Positions 18,658 through 28,033 are shown, counted from the first letter of the stretch. The stretch: DNA of 36,402 nt from Paracoccaceae bacterium (GCA_021296235.1 JAGWAS010000018.1:1-36402); one strand, 5' to 3'. Notes: a model not told the origin generated them from the letters alone. Numbers and translations are program-made.

Positions 18658-19554
18658 ATGAAGGTGCACGGATATTTTGGCGGGATTGGACTTCTGACCG
18701 CATGCGCCACCGTGACCTTTGTCGCCGGTTGTGGCGTCGACACCGAGTTTCCGCAGGAAGTTCAGGAAGTGCCGGTCCGGGGTCAAACTGCAAACAAGGC
18801 CACTCTTTCCGAAGTTGAAAGTCCGCCTTCGGCACCAGCCGTGGTGACCGAGCCGGGTGAGCAGGGTTCAATCGAGTCCATGGTTGAATTGGCTCTTGCC
18901 AATGTTCGCGGTTATGGCGATGGCGGCCAGGAACAGGAGGCTCCGGTGCCTGGGGCAGAATCTCCAACCCGGCTGGCAGATTCCTCAAGCCGAGTGGGCC
19001 AACGAGCGCCGCCCAAAGCCGATTACGGACCTCCCGGGACCGGTAGCCCGGCATGGACAACCCCGACGTCATTTGCCGAAAATTCAGGTGATCTCCCTTC
19101 AGACGGCATGGGTGAGATTGACCTTGCCGCAACCTTGACACTGCCTGTCGATTTGCGGGCCCGGCGATCAGGCACAATCTCCGACGAACAGGATTTTGAT
19201 GTAGTGTCCGGTCGGGAGACAATTCAATCGGATGCCATGAGGAGGCAGATTCAGCAGCAAAAGTTGGTTGTGTTCAAACCTTCCGAACTTCCGGAGAAAC
19301 CGGGAGAATCCAGCGTTGCAGAATTTGCATTGAGCGTGTCCCATGACGTTGGGACAAAGATCTATCCACGCCTTGGCGCTCTTTTCAGCAGGTTGAACTA
19401 CAAGGATAGGTGCAGCTCCTATCCGGACAATGAGGCTGCGCAGCTTGCGTTTCTCGATTCCGGAGGGCCCTCGACCGACAGGCTCGGGATTGATCCTGAC
19501 GGCGACGGTTTTGCCTGCGGATGGACACCGGCGGTTTACCGAAGCATGCTGTGA
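18658..19554 (+). CDS. Lipoprotein with C-terminal excalibur-like calcium-binding domain
   Basis: This 298-residue protein starts with a lipoprotein signal ending in lipobox VAGC (Cys25). It is followed by a long disordered, Pro/Ser/Glu-rich linker (residues 30-190). The last ~50 residues form an excalibur-like module, with CSSYPDNEAAQLAFLDSGGP and then DPDGDGFACGW. The DxDxDG loop is calcium-binding in related proteins, and the two Cys probably form a disulfide. Similar lipoproteins are common in Rhodobacterales and their function is unknown to me. It starts 4 nt after gatA and ends 14 nt before the amidase gene, so all three are likely in one transcript. A role in the envelope is inferred from the amidase neighbour. 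Confidence 0.82.
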   Translation: MKVHGYFGGIGLLTACATVTFVAGCGVDTEFPQEVQEVPVRGQTANKATLSEVESPPSAPAVVTEPGEQGSIESMVELALANVRGYGDGGQEQEAPVPGAESPTRLADSSSRVGQRAPPKADYGPPGTGSPAWTTPTSFAENSGDLPSDGMGEIDLAATLTLPVDLRARRSGTISDEQDFDVVSGRETIQSDAMRRQIQQQKLVVFKPSELPEKPGESSVAEFALSVSHDVGTKIYPRLGALFSRLNYKDRCSSYPDNEAAQLAFLDSGGPSTDRLGIDPDGDGFACGWTPAVYRSML

Positions 19555-19568
19555 CCAAGGATGGTGGC

Positions 19569-20258
19569 ATGAAGGCCGTTACCCGATTGTCACCGAATTT
19601 TGGCGACAGGGCGGGAACCGAGCGCCCCTCTTTTGTTGTCCTTCACTACACCGGCATGGCCACTTTCGATGATGCAATTGAGCGGCTTTGCTCGCCGGAA
19701 TCCATGGTATCTGCGCATTACCTAGTGAACGAAGCTGGCGGGGTTACCCAGTTGGTTGATGAGAGCAAGCGTGCATGGCATGCCGGTTCGGGTGAATGGG
19801 CGCGCTGCAATGACATAAATTCGCATTCCATCGGCATCGAAATCGCCAACCCGGGCGACCGGCCGTACTCCGAAGATCAGATGTCTTCGGTTGAAGCGTT
19901 GCTTGAGGACATCATGAGCACATGGCAAATCCCTGCAAGCGGTGTCATCGGTCATTCGGACATGGCACCAGACCGAAAATTTGATCCGGGCCCGAAATTC
20001 GACTGGCGCCGATTGGCACTGAGGGGGTTGTCCGTTTGGCCGGAATTCGGCCACGGGATCGAACCTGATCCTCATGCCTTTGCTTCAGCCGCTGCCCAAT
20101 TCGGATATCTCAAACTGCCTGACCCTTCGGACCAAGGGGCACTGCAGACTCTCCTGACGGCGTTCAGGTCCAGATTCCGATCTTGGGCGCGCGGGCCACT
20201 GGACGAACAGGACATGGGTGCCATTACCTTTTTGGCTGATCACCATTCGGCAGCATAG
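19569..20258 (+). CDS. N-acetylmuramoyl-L-alanine amidase, AmiD-like (Amidase_2)
   Basis: This 229-residue enzyme belongs to the zinc amidases that cut the bond between N-acetylmuramic acid and L-alanine in murein or muropeptides. Family features are FVVLHYTGM (first zinc His), VSAHYLVNEAGGVTQLVDESKRAWHAGSG, NSHSIGIEIANPG and VIGHSDMAPDRKFDPGPKFDW, which supplies the second His and the closing zinc ligand. A C-terminal extension of about 75 residues resembles a degenerate peptidoglycan-binding domain. No signal peptide is visible, which suits a cytosolic recycling enzyme of the AmpD type as well as AmiD. The ATG at 19569 is preceded by AAGGATGG; the frame opens earlier at 19521 without a better site. 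Confidence 0.9.
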   Translation: MKAVTRLSPNFGDRAGTERPSFVVLHYTGMATFDDAIERLCSPESMVSAHYLVNEAGGVTQLVDESKRAWHAGSGEWARCNDINSHSIGIEIANPGDRPYSEDQMSSVEALLEDIMSTWQIPASGVIGHSDMAPDRKFDPGPKFDWRRLALRGLSVWPEFGHGIEPDPHAFASAAAQFGYLKLPDPSDQGALQTLLTAFRSRFRSWARGPLDEQDMGAITFLADHHSAA

Positions 20259-20303
20259 GTGCCGGATGTCGATGACATTCCCAATTGCGAAGCCGCATTG
20301 ACT

Positions 20304-20700
20304 GTGGCCCTGGTTGCCGGTAGTTGCCGGATTGCGCGGATGGCTGGATGGCCGCGCGGGTGCTTCCCGTGAGGAAAGTCCGGACTCCACAAGGCAACGG
20401 TGCCGGATAACACCCGGCCGGGGCAACCCGAGGGAAAGCGCCGCAGAGAACAGACCGCCTGGCGACAGGCAAGGGTGAAACGGTGGTGAAAGAGACCACC
20501 GCACCGTCGGCAACGGCGGTGGCACGGCAAGCCCCACCGGGAGCAATGCCGAATAGGGGCCGCAAGCGGCGATGCCGCACTCCTGCCTTGGGAAAGTGGC
20601 TCGGGTAGGCAGCTTAACCGTCGCGGTAACGCGGCGGGCAGATGAATGGTCATCCAGGAAGGCTTCGCCTTCTGGACAAAATCCGGCTTACAGGCCTTCC
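20304..20700 (+). ncRNA. rnpB: RNase P RNA (bacterial class A)
   Basis: The catalytic RNA of RNase P, which trims the 5' leader from tRNA precursors. The universally conserved blocks are in order: GAGGAAAGTCCGGACTCC at 20371-20388, CAGAGAACAGACCGCC near 20445, GGGTGAAACGGTGG near 20475, AGAGACCACCG near 20494, and AGATGAATG near 20640. Helix P2 pairs GCCGGATT (20326-20333) with AATCCGGC (20680-20687), and P3 pairs GCGCGG with CCGCGC (about 20334-20358). A likely P1 pairs GGCC-CTG (20306-20312) with CAGGCC (20691-20696). The exact ends are estimates. It lies 45 nt after the amidase gene. Confidence 0.95.
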
Positions 20701-21324
20701 GCGCACTGCAGTGTCACTTTGCTGTTCAATTGAAACAACGGTGGATTTGGTTGGTCACTCGGCGGGCCGGCACCCCGGATAGATGTCGTGGTCTGTGTTC
20801 CTTCAGGCGGCCCGCCATGCCAAGGCGATGGCAGCCGACCGCGTGGACGCTCGCCACTTGATGCGGGATCCGAGCATTTGATGAGGGGGATGGTCGATTT
20901 CCGATACGATGCCCCGGAGGAAACGTCGGGAGTGATGGAGAAAAAGCGGCGCCCGGTACCGTCGTGAAAGTCAATGGATGACGCTCTCCAATCAAACCGT
21001 CAATTCCCAAAGTCGGGGATCGGGACGATGTTGCCTCCGAGCCAAATGGATGCCGACAACTTCTGCACAGAAGTTAATCGGCGCAATGGCCTGAAACTGC
21101 GCTTCCGTTTCCTTCAGGCAAGGAATGCCGTCAGCCACCCGGTGTGGCAGGCCCGTATCCTGACGGGCATGCCTGCATTTGTTCGACGGCACCGGAAATT
21201 CGGCAATCGTGCCACAACCAGTTTGATTCCGCCATTGACGGTAAGTTGCGACATTGCCGAATTTTCCGGCGGCTTTATTCCGTCACTTCGATTTGCGCCT
21301 TGCAGTCAACAGAATTGACTCAAC
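20701..21324. other. Long gene-free stretch after rnpB
   Basis: About 620 bp between RNase P RNA and the end of the Bax-inhibitor-1 gene. Open frames of up to 114 codons occur, but none has a recognisable domain or ribosome site. No tRNA or terminator with a T-run was seen. Confidence 0.5.
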
Positions 21325-22044
21325 TCACTCTCGTGAACCAAAGAGATGCAACAGCATCAGGAACATGTTGAGGAAATTCAGATACAGGCTGAGCGCACCC
21401 ATGATTGCCGACTTGCCGAGCCATTCGCTGTTCCCGGTTGACGCCATCTCAATGTAGGTATTCTTGATTCGCTGAGTGTCATACGCGGTCAGCCCGGCAA
21501 AAATCAGTACGCCAAGCACTGAAACCGCGAATGCAATGGCATCCGATGCCAGAAAGATGTTGACGATCGCGGCGATGATGATTCCGATCAATCCCATGAT
21601 AAGGAATGAACCGAGTCCGCTCAGATCCTTCTTTGTCGTGTAGCCGACAAGGCTAAGGCTCGCGAATGCAATTGCGGTGATAAGAAAGGTCTGTGCAATC
21701 GAAATGCCGGTATAGGCAGCGAAGATGTAGGAGATCGAAAGGCCCATTAGGCCCGCAAATCCCCAAAACACAGCTTGAGCTGTTCCCAGGCTCATCCTGT
21801 TGATTGCGGCGCTAAGCCAAAATACGACACCAAGCGGCGCCAGCATCACAACCCACTGCAGTGGCGTGCTGTAAATGGAGTAAAGCAGCGAGTCGTTTGT
21901 GCCCACAAGATAAGCAACGATGCCAGTGATCATCATTGCTGCGGACATCAAGCCGTAGACCTTGTTCATATGGGCCCGCAGACCCTCGTCGATTTTGACG
22001 CCGACGGTGGTACTAGCCCGTCCGGTGGTTCCGATTGTTCTCAT
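21325..22044 (-). CDS. Bax inhibitor-1 / YccA family membrane protein
   Basis: This 239-residue protein has seven predicted membrane helices and the family features: an N-terminal cytosolic arm ending in RAHMNKVYGLMSAAM, the motif LTAYDTQRIK near residue 188, and a C-terminal NFLNMFLMLLHLFGSRE. Members related to BI-1 act as pH-sensitive calcium leaks (BsYetJ) or interact with the FtsH protease (YccA); which role applies here is unknown. The asparagine- and aspartate-containing segments of helices 6 and 7 are present. It is a single gene with its own likely promoter at 22098-22126. Confidence 0.92.
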   Translation of the reverse strand: MRTIGTTGRASTTVGVKIDEGLRAHMNKVYGLMSAAMMITGIVAYLVGTNDSLLYSIYSTPLQWVVMLAPLGVVFWLSAAINRMSLGTAQAVFWGFAGLMGLSISYIFAAYTGISIAQTFLITAIAFASLSLVGYTTKKDLSGLGSFLIMGLIGIIIAAIVNIFLASDAIAFAVSVLGVLIFAGLTAYDTQRIKNTYIEMASTGNSEWLGKSAIMGALSLYLNFLNMFLMLLHLFGSRE

Positions 22045-22097
22045 TGATTAGCTCCATGTTCTGCTTGCCCGAAATCGCGCAAATGCAACCTCTACTC

Positions 22098-22126
22098 ATT
22101 ATGATGATCTTGGCACTTGATTTCAA
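22098..22126 (-). promoter_or_regulatory. Probable sigma-70-type promoter for the Bax-inhibitor-1 gene
   Basis: On the minus strand TTGAAA (22126-22121) and CATAAT (22103-22098) are separated by exactly 17 bp. They lie about 54 nt upstream of the ATG at 22044. Both hexamers are close to consensus. This is a sequence match only. Confidence 0.5.
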
Positions 22127-22161
22127 GGTTGGTCGGTGTCCCCTGAAGGCTGAAGCGTGCC

Positions 22162-22178
22162 AGCAATTGTCAATTGCT
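22162..22178. repeat. Perfect 17-bp palindrome AGCAATTGTCAATTGCT
   Basis: The 8-bp arms AGCAATTG and CAATTGCT flank a single central T. The site lies 36 bp upstream of the BI-1 promoter -35 and 78 bp beyond the end of the ABC transporter operon. The one-base centre suits a dimeric DNA-binding protein better than an RNA hairpin, and no T-run follows on either strand. Confidence 0.5.
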
Positions 22179-22255
22179 TGGGGTGTTCGGTGCAGCGCGA
22201 GTGCCGGAGCGGAACCGCCACCCCTCCCAAACCGGCCGGCTTTGATTCCGATACC

Positions 22256-23161
22256 CTACTTGGCACGAATTCTCGGATCCAAGGCATCACGAAGCCCGTC
22301 ACCGATGTAGTTGACTGAGAGCACGGTGAGCGAAATTGCCAATCCGGGCCAAATTACCCTTTCCGGATATTGCTGGAGATAGTCGGTCGAGTCAAAGAGC
22401 AAACGGCCCCAAGTCGGGAAATCCGACGGGAAGCCGAGTCCCAGAAACGACAAAGCCGATTCCGTAATGATTGCGGTTGCAATGCCGAGGGTTGCCGAAA
22501 CCATTATTGGTGAAAGGACATTGGGAAGGATGTGCCTTGTGATCAGCCGCCAGGAAGGGGTTCCAATTGACCTTGCGGCCAGCACAAACTCCCTTTCTTT
22601 GAGTGCCAACACGTCGGCTCGGACAATTCGCGCAGCCTGCATCCAGCTTGTGATCCCGATTACGAACACGATCAGGATGAAGATCCCCGTTTCCGGGCCG
22701 AAGGCGGCCCGAAGCGCATCGCGAAACAGCAGAATGATTACCAGCAGGAGCGGCAAGAGCGGGAGTGCAAGGAAGAGGTCGGTTGCCCGCATGAGGGGGC
22801 CGTCCATGCGACGGAAGAATCCGGCAACAACACCCACTGCGGTTCCGAGCAGGAGCGACAGCAGCATTGCCGTCAATCCAACAGCCACGGACGTCCGCCC
22901 GCCTGCCATGATCCGTGCCAGGGTATCACGGCCAAGTTGATCCGTCCCGAGCGGATGAGCAAGGCTGACCCCCGAGTTCCTTGCCCTGATGTCGATGAAT
23001 TGTGGATCAATGGTCCAGATCAATGGACCTAGGGATACGCCCAGCAGCACCAGAGCAAAAAAGATGCTACCGGCAAGCGCACCCTTGTGTGTCCTGAACT
23101 GATGCCAGACATCATTCCAATGCGAGCGCGGCGGCGCTGAGAACGCTTCAATGTCAGTCAT
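22256..23161 (-). CDS. Peptide/opine-type ABC transporter permease, OppC/DppC family
   Basis: This 301-residue inner-membrane permease is the last gene of the ABC operon. An N-terminal OppC-type segment (HKGALAGSIFFALVLLGVSLGPL) precedes a periplasmic loop with HPLGTDQLGRDTLARIMAGGRTSVAVG, a DppC signature. The coupling-helix region is REFVLAARSIGTPSWRLITRHILPNVLSPI. About six helices are present, and the C-terminus GDGLRDALDPRIRAK is characteristic. The chosen ATG at 23161 overlaps the end of the OppB-type gene by 8 nt (ATGACTGA), supporting coupling. A longer in-frame ATG at 23188 lies within that gene and is less likely. Confidence 0.94.
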   Translation of the reverse strand: MTDIEAFSAPPRSHWNDVWHQFRTHKGALAGSIFFALVLLGVSLGPLIWTIDPQFIDIRARNSGVSLAHPLGTDQLGRDTLARIMAGGRTSVAVGLTAMLLSLLLGTAVGVVAGFFRRMDGPLMRATDLFLALPLLPLLLVIILLFRDALRAAFGPETGIFILIVFVIGITSWMQAARIVRADVLALKEREFVLAARSIGTPSWRLITRHILPNVLSPIMVSATLGIATAIITESALSFLGLGFPSDFPTWGRLLFDSTDYLQQYPERVIWPGLAISLTVLSVNYIGDGLRDALDPRIRAK

Positions 23162-24161
23162 AGCGAATTCTTGGATCAAGGATGCCATAAATGACGTCGG
23201 CGATAAGGTTGAAAAGGACGATCAGGATGGCAAATATGAATGAGAGTGTCTGGACCATTGGAATGTCGCTTGCCTCTATGGCAATGATGAGCAACTGGCC
23301 GAGCCCGTTCACCTTGAATATTTGTTCGGTGATAATTGCGCCGCCGAAGACCGAGGGCACGCCAAGTGCAATTACCGTAACCACTGGAATCATGGAATTG
23401 CGCAACACATGGACGAGGATGACAGCCCGTTCTGCCAAGCCCTTGGAGCGGGCGGTGCGGACGTAGTCAAGGTTCAGATTGTCGAGCATTGAGGCCCTCA
23501 TGAAACGGCTGATTTGAGCAGCGTTGAAGAGTGCCAGCACGAAAACCGGCATCAGCAGCTGCCGGATCTGGAACAGAAAACTGTTCCAGTCGGTGACGAC
23601 ATGCGTGGTGTCGTAGATGCTGGGCAGCCAACCGAGGTGGACCGAGAATATGACGATGAGAAGGACACCGGTAAAGAAGGTCGGCACCGAAAAGCCGACC
23701 ATTGAAACGAATGTCCCAACCTGGTCAAACCAGGAATATTGACGATACGCCGAAATTATCCCGATGGGCAATGCGATGGCGATGCCCACCACGTAGGAAA
23801 GACCAACCACCCAAAGCGTTTGGGGAAGACGCTGGATCACAATGTCCACCACGGGCGAACGAGTCTGCCAGGAAATGACACGCTGGCGATCGCCGGAAAT
23901 GTCCCAGCCCGTAAGCTCCGAAATCAGATGAAGTGATTCATTGACGAAGAACTGCTGCAGCCAAAGGAGGTATCGAATGTGGATCGGCTCACCCAGACCG
24001 AGGGATGCCCGGATGCGTTCTTTGACATCGGGGGGAATGGTGAGCGGAAGTTGGGCGGTAGGGTCACCTGGCGCAAGATCAAGCAACAGGAAGAGTATCA
24101 GGCTGATCAGCAAAAGCGTTGGAATGGCATAGAGCAGCCTGCGGACGGTGTAGTGAAACAT
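23154..24161 (-). CDS. Peptide/opine-type ABC transporter permease, OppB/DppB family
   Basis: This 335-residue permease begins with YTVRRLLYAIPTLLLISLILFLLLDLAPGDP, the standard OppB N-terminus. The family core follows: PQTLWVVGLSYVVGIAIALPIGIISAYRQYSWFD, GFSVPTFFTGVLLIVIF and the coupling-helix motif DYVRTARSKGLAERAVILVHVLRNSMIPV. The C-terminus ends in DVIYGILDPRIRYD. A periplasmic insert near residues 70-100 (NESLHLISELTGWDISGDRQR) is longer than in many OppB proteins. It pairs with the OppC-type subunit, whose start overlaps it. It lies 84 nt downstream of the binding-protein gene, with a strong stem-loop between them. Confidence 0.94.
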   Translation of the reverse strand: MFHYTVRRLLYAIPTLLLISLILFLLLDLAPGDPTAQLPLTIPPDVKERIRASLGLGEPIHIRYLLWLQQFFVNESLHLISELTGWDISGDRQRVISWQTRSPVVDIVIQRLPQTLWVVGLSYVVGIAIALPIGIISAYRQYSWFDQVGTFVSMVGFSVPTFFTGVLLIVIFSVHLGWLPSIYDTTHVVTDWNSFLFQIRQLLMPVFVLALFNAAQISRFMRASMLDNLNLDYVRTARSKGLAERAVILVHVLRNSMIPVVTVIALGVPSVFGGAIITEQIFKVNGLGQLLIIAIEASDIPMVQTLSFIFAILIVLFNLIADVIYGILDPRIRYD

Positions 24162-24204
24162 TGTTCCGGATGTACCCCTGATTGCCGAAACCTGAATGAT
24201 TTCC

Positions 24205-24232
24205 GATGCCCGGACCTTTCGGACCGGGCATC
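24205..24232 (-). promoter_or_regulatory. Intercistronic stem-loop between the ABC binding-protein and permease genes
   Basis: On the minus strand GATGCCCGG and CCGGGCATC form a perfect 9-bp stem. Inside it a T-T mismatch and two further C-G pairs close a GAAA tetraloop, a very stable GNRA-type cap. It begins 13 nt after the binding-protein stop codon. No U-tract follows. It probably protects the upstream message and reduces permease expression; this role is inferred. Confidence 0.7.
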
Positions 24233-24245
24233 GCCATGATTGCGG

Positions 24246-25949
24246 CTATTTGACGCGATGCCAATCGGCAACGTTCCAGAGTTCGGAATCCCAAGTGTTG
24301 AGATCAACGCCTCCCAAGGTATTTGAGTGTGCGGATACACGTCCCCGGTGGACAAGCGGAATTATGACAAATTCCTGCATGAGCATGTCGTTCATTGCCT
24401 TGCCGAGCCGTGCACGCTCGTTGATGTCACCGGTCTTGGCCATGTCAGCGAGCATGGAGTCATATTCCTCGCTGCAGAAGCGCGGCATGTTGCCACCCTG
24501 CCACTGGGTTTCCGGACGCGGATTTTCGTTGCACTTCCAATTGCCCAGATATGTTTCCGGATCGGCACCCTCGAAATTGTTGGCGTACATTTCGATGTCG
24601 GCGAAGAACTTCTGGAATGTGTCAGGGCTGCCGGGATCGCTGCCGAAGAAAACAGAAGCACTTATGTTGCGGAGTTCGCTTTCAATGCCGATTTCGGACC
24701 ACCATTGCTTGATCAGTGCTTGGAAGTCTTGTCGGACGGCATTTGTCGACGTCTGATAAAGGATCGACAGTCGAACACCGTCCTTTTCGCGGACGCCGTC
24801 GGCGCCGCGTACCCAGCCGGCGTCATCAAGCAACCTGTTTGCGGCCTCAATATCCTGAACCAGGCAACCATCATTGGCGGTGGATGCATAGATTTCCGGA
24901 GCCGGAACGACATTGCAGGTCGCCTTGCCGGCCTGACCATATCCGATTTCGACCAACAGATCTCGATCGACTGCCATGGACAGTGCCTGGCGAACGTTGC
25001 GGTCGGTCAGGAACGGGTGCGGGTGCTTTGGCGTTGCACGCTCGTCGCCCAGTTCCGGGTTTGGATCAGTAAGGTTGACCATCAGACGTTCAACGAGGGT
25101 GCCGAATGCGGATACCACAGTGCCTTTGCCTGCATTCTGCATGTTTTGCAGAACATCCGGAGCAAGCTGAAGGTTCCACGCGTAGTCAAATTCACCTGTT
25201 TCCAGAACGGCCCTGCCTGCCGCGGCGGCATCGCCTCCGCCCTTGAAGGTCAAGGTGGCGAATGCAGGTTTGTCGGGATCCCGGTAGTTTGGATTCGCCT
25301 CCATCGTGATCACGTCGTTCGGGCGGAATTCAACCACTCGGAATGGACCAGTACCGATCGGGTTGAAATTCTGCTCGGTGCATTCCGGTGCACGTGCTCC
25401 AAGACAGTCCTGAAACTGCGACCTCTGAAGCACTGGCGATTGGGCGCCTACAAACACGGAGTAGGGGTATGGTTTCGGCACGTCGAAGGTGATCTGAATC
25501 GTCAGGTCATCAATTGCCTCAACGGATTGAACACTGTCAAAGTTGCTCAACTGAGCACAGCCGCCTTGCGGATGCATGCAGTAGTCAGCTGTGAACACAA
25601 CATCCTCAGAAGTTAAGGGGCTGCCGTCGGACCAAACCAAGCCTTCGCGAAGCTTCCAGGTGATTGAGGTCAAATCCTCGGAGACGCCGCCGTTGGCAAC
25701 CGTTGGAACTGATTCCGCAAGCCAGGCCACGAGATTGCCATTGGCGTCGTGGCGGCCCAGGGGTTCAATGACGAGCGATGATGATTCGAGATCTTTGGTG
25801 CCACCCGACAGGTAGGGGTTTAGGATCGAAGGAGCCTGCCAGTAGATGATGCTGACATGGCCGTCCGAGCCGCGTTCGGCCTGCGCCGCTGCAGCGGCCA
25901 GGAACGAACCGGCGGCAATCGCGCCGAAAAGGCATCTTGAAGTCCTCAT
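24246..25949 (-). CDS. Peptide/opine-type ABC transporter substrate-binding protein (SBP_bac_5 family)
   Basis: This 567-residue periplasmic receptor has a signal peptide (MRTSRCLFGAIAAGSFLAAA, cleavage after AQA about residue 24). The mature part shows the family-5 pattern: LNPYLSGGTKDLESSSLVIEPLG, ITWKLREGLVWSDGSPLTSEDVVFTADYC, NPIGTGPFRVVEFRPND and HPFLTDRNVRQALSMAVDRDLLVE. It binds peptides or other oligomers such as opines or glycosides; the ligand cannot be told. Several Cys pairs (QGGCAQL, QDCLGARAPECTE, WKCNENPRPETQ) suggest disulfides and are more numerous than in E. coli OppA. The ATG at 25949 has a good AAGGAGAAAA site. The frame is open to 26288, but that part overlaps the ATPase gene and has no family match. 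Confidence 0.94.
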   Translation of the reverse strand: MRTSRCLFGAIAAGSFLAAAAAQAERGSDGHVSIIYWQAPSILNPYLSGGTKDLESSSLVIEPLGRHDANGNLVAWLAESVPTVANGGVSEDLTSITWKLREGLVWSDGSPLTSEDVVFTADYCMHPQGGCAQLSNFDSVQSVEAIDDLTIQITFDVPKPYPYSVFVGAQSPVLQRSQFQDCLGARAPECTEQNFNPIGTGPFRVVEFRPNDVITMEANPNYRDPDKPAFATLTFKGGGDAAAAGRAVLETGEFDYAWNLQLAPDVLQNMQNAGKGTVVSAFGTLVERLMVNLTDPNPELGDERATPKHPHPFLTDRNVRQALSMAVDRDLLVEIGYGQAGKATCNVVPAPEIYASTANDGCLVQDIEAANRLLDDAGWVRGADGVREKDGVRLSILYQTSTNAVRQDFQALIKQWWSEIGIESELRNISASVFFGSDPGSPDTFQKFFADIEMYANNFEGADPETYLGNWKCNENPRPETQWQGGNMPRFCSEEYDSMLADMAKTGDINERARLGKAMNDMLMQEFVIIPLVHRGRVSAHSNTLGGVDLNTWDSELWNVADWHRVK

Positions 25950-25965
25950 TGATTTTCTCCTTTTC

Positions 25966-27006
25966 TCAGTTTGATGGAACCGGTCGCAGATTGGCCTGCG
26001 GTCCGGGTTGATCCGTGCCTGCCAGATGGCAGGCGACGAACCGGCTTGGACCGATCTTCGTGAATTCGGGTCTTTCCCGTCGGCAAAGATCGATGGCTTT
26101 CGGACATCGGGTGCAAAACACGCAGCCGCTTGGAGCATTTGCTGGCGACGGCACGTCGCCCTCAAGAATAATTCGCTGCCTTTCCCGCTCAGTTGCCGGA
26201 TTCGGTTCCGGGACCGCGGACAGCAATGCTTCGGTGTAGGGGTGTTTGGGATCCGCATAGAGGTCGCTGCGCGGTGCCAATTCAACAATGGTTCCGAGAT
26301 ACATCACCGCAACCCGGTCGGCGATGTGACGCACCATTCCCAGATCGTGGCTGATGAAAAGGTAGGTCAATTCAAACCGGTCCTGAAGTTCCTCCAGAAG
26401 GTTGACGACCTGAGCTTGGATGGAGACATCCAGTGCAGCAATCGGTTCGTCACAGACAATCAGTCTCGGGTTGAGCGCAAGTGCCCTCGCAATGCCGATT
26501 CTCTGGCGCTGGCCACCCGAAAACTCGTGTGGGTAGCGACTGGCGTGATCCCGATTGAGGCCGACCGATTCCATGAGTTCATCGACTCGATCCTGCCTTC
26601 TGCGAAGGGTGGAGGCTTCGTGTTCGCGCAGTGGCTCGCCGATGATGTCTGCCACAGTCATGCGCGGATTGAGGCTCGCCTGCGGGTCCTGGAATATCAT
26701 TTGCATCAGGGGCCGAAGCTCGCGCACAGATCTGGCATCGGCCTTGACGATGTCGGTTCCCATGATCCTGATGCTACCTGAAGTGATTTCGGCAAGGCGC
26801 AGAATTGCCCGGCCTGCCGTAGTTTTGCCACATCCGGATTCGCCAACGAGTCCCAGCGTTTCGCCGCTGCTGATGTCAAACGAAACATCGTCAACGGCCC
26901 GTACCTCGCCAACCGTGCGCCGGAGAATTCCGGCCGTGATCGGGAAATGCACTTTGAGGTTGCGCACCTCCACCAACGCATCGCCGGTCAGCCCCGCCTC
27001 AGACAT
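25966..27006 (-). CDS. ABC transporter ATP-binding protein, OppF/DppF family
   Basis: This 346-residue ATPase powers the transporter together with its OppD-type partner. Walker A is GESGCGKTT, the Q-loop is [10 protein letters not shown], the signature is [15 protein letters not shown], Walker B is [13 protein letters not shown] and the switch His is in LFISHDLG. The Walker B extension reads IAALDV rather than the more usual VSALDV, a mild variant. The C-terminal oligopeptide-transporter domain has [21 protein letters not shown]. The N-terminal [23 protein letters not shown] is OppF-like. The chosen start (27006) overlaps the upstream ATPase stop (ATGTCTGA). It lies 16 nt before the binding-protein gene. 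Confidence 0.95.
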   Translation of the reverse strand: MSEAGLTGDALVEVRNLKVHFPITAGILRRTVGEVRAVDDVSFDISSGETLGLVGESGCGKTTAGRAILRLAEITSGSIRIMGTDIVKADARSVRELRPLMQMIFQDPQASLNPRMTVADIIGEPLREHEASTLRRRQDRVDELMESVGLNRDHASRYPHEFSGGQRQRIGIARALALNPRLIVCDEPIAALDVSIQAQVVNLLEELQDRFELTYLFISHDLGMVRHIADRVAVMYLGTIVELAPRSDLYADPKHPYTEALLSAVPEPNPATERERQRIILEGDVPSPANAPSGCVFCTRCPKAIDLCRRERPEFTKIGPSRFVACHLAGTDQPGPQANLRPVPSN

Positions 27007-28033
27007 TTGATGTCGCCCCCTGCCCATCTTGCAGAAAGCATGCGACGTCGTGACCGCTTCCAAGTCCGGTCCTGCGCGGAAGCTCAATTCCACAACGGTC
27101 AAACGCAAATCGGCAGCGCGGTTTGAATGCGCAGGCGGCCGGACGGCGTGTCAGCGTAGGCGTGATTCCCTCAATCGAACTCAACTTGTCCGCTCGATCG
27201 CCGCGAATCGACGGAACTGTCGCAAGAAGTGCCTTGGTGTAGGGATGACGCGGATTGCCGAACAGTTCGTCCACAGGAGCGCTTTCAACGATCTGGCCAC
27301 CGTACATGACCATTACCCGGTCAGCAATCCCGGCGATGACTCCAAGATCGTGTGTGATCCAGATGATTGCCATACCCAGTTTCTGCCGCAGGCCTCTGAC
27401 CAATTCCAGGATCTGCGCCTGGATTGTGACATCAAGAGCCGTGGTTGGTTCATCGGCAATTAGCAATTTCGGTTCGCATGCCAGGGCAATTGCGATCATG
27501 GCCCTTTGTCGCATGCCGCCTGAGAACTGGTGCGGATATTCGCGCAGCCGCTGTGCGGGGTCAGGAATGCCGACGAGATCAAGCAATTCGGCTGCCCTTT
27601 TTCTTGCTGCGCCGCGGGACATGCCCAAATGGCGGCGCAGGGGTTCCATGAGTTGAAAACCCACTGTGAACACGGGATTGAGGGAAGTCATCGGATCCTG
27701 GAAGATGAAACCGATCCTGCCACCCCGGATCTTCCGGAGTTCCGCATCCTTCATGTTGAGAAGCTCCCTTCCGCTGAACATCACGCTGCCATTGCGAATT
27801 CGGGCCGGTGGGGAGGGGAGCAGCCCGAGCAGCGACATCATGGTAACCGATTTGCCCGATCCCGACTCGCCCACGACTCCAAGCACCTCGCCAGCCTTCA
27901 GGTCGAAACTGACGCTGTTCACAGCGAATATCTGCGCATCCCTGGTCGAAAAGACCGTCTCAAGTTCCGTGACTTCCAGCAATGTTGGATCACTAACCGG
28001 CAATTGCACCGCCTTCCCTTTGAATTGCCGCAT
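26999..28033 (-). CDS. ABC transporter ATP-binding protein, OppD/DppD family
   Basis: This 344-residue protein is the first gene of the ABC operon. It carries Walker [10 protein letters not shown]-loop [15 protein letters not shown], signature [15 protein letters not shown], Walker [14 protein letters not shown] and switch His ITHDLGV. The C-terminal domain has [19 protein letters not shown] and a Cys-bearing segment [14 protein letters not shown] typical of OppD. AGGA lies close upstream of the ATG at 28033. The upstream spacer (28034-28169) should contain the operon promoter, but I could not assign it with confidence. Confidence 0.95.
   Translation of the reverse strand: MRQFKGKAVQLPVSDPTLLEVTELETVFSTRDAQIFAVNSVSFDLKAGEVLGVVGESGSGKSVTMMSLLGLLPSPPARIRNGSVMFSGRELLNMKDAELRKIRGGRIGFIFQDPMTSLNPVFTVGFQLMEPLRRHLGMSRGAARKRAAELLDLVGIPDPAQRLREYPHQFSGGMRQRAMIAIALACEPKLLIADEPTTALDVTIQAQILELVRGLRQKLGMAIIWITHDLGVIAGIADRVMVMYGGQIVESAPVDELFGNPRHPYTKALLATVPSIRGDRADKLSSIEGITPTLTRRPAACAFKPRCRFAFDRCGIELPRRTGLGSGHDVACFLQDGQGATSNV

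Noticed and set aside
12888..21183. Shared TGCATTTGTTCGA in two gene-free stretches (about 12888 and 21174) as a dispersed repeat
   Set aside because: A 13-base match is expected by chance several times in a window this size, and flanking sequence does not align.
24327..25616. 429-codon plus-strand open frame
   Set aside because: It is antisense to the binding-protein gene, whose reading frame has clear family motifs; the long frame is a by-product of codon use.
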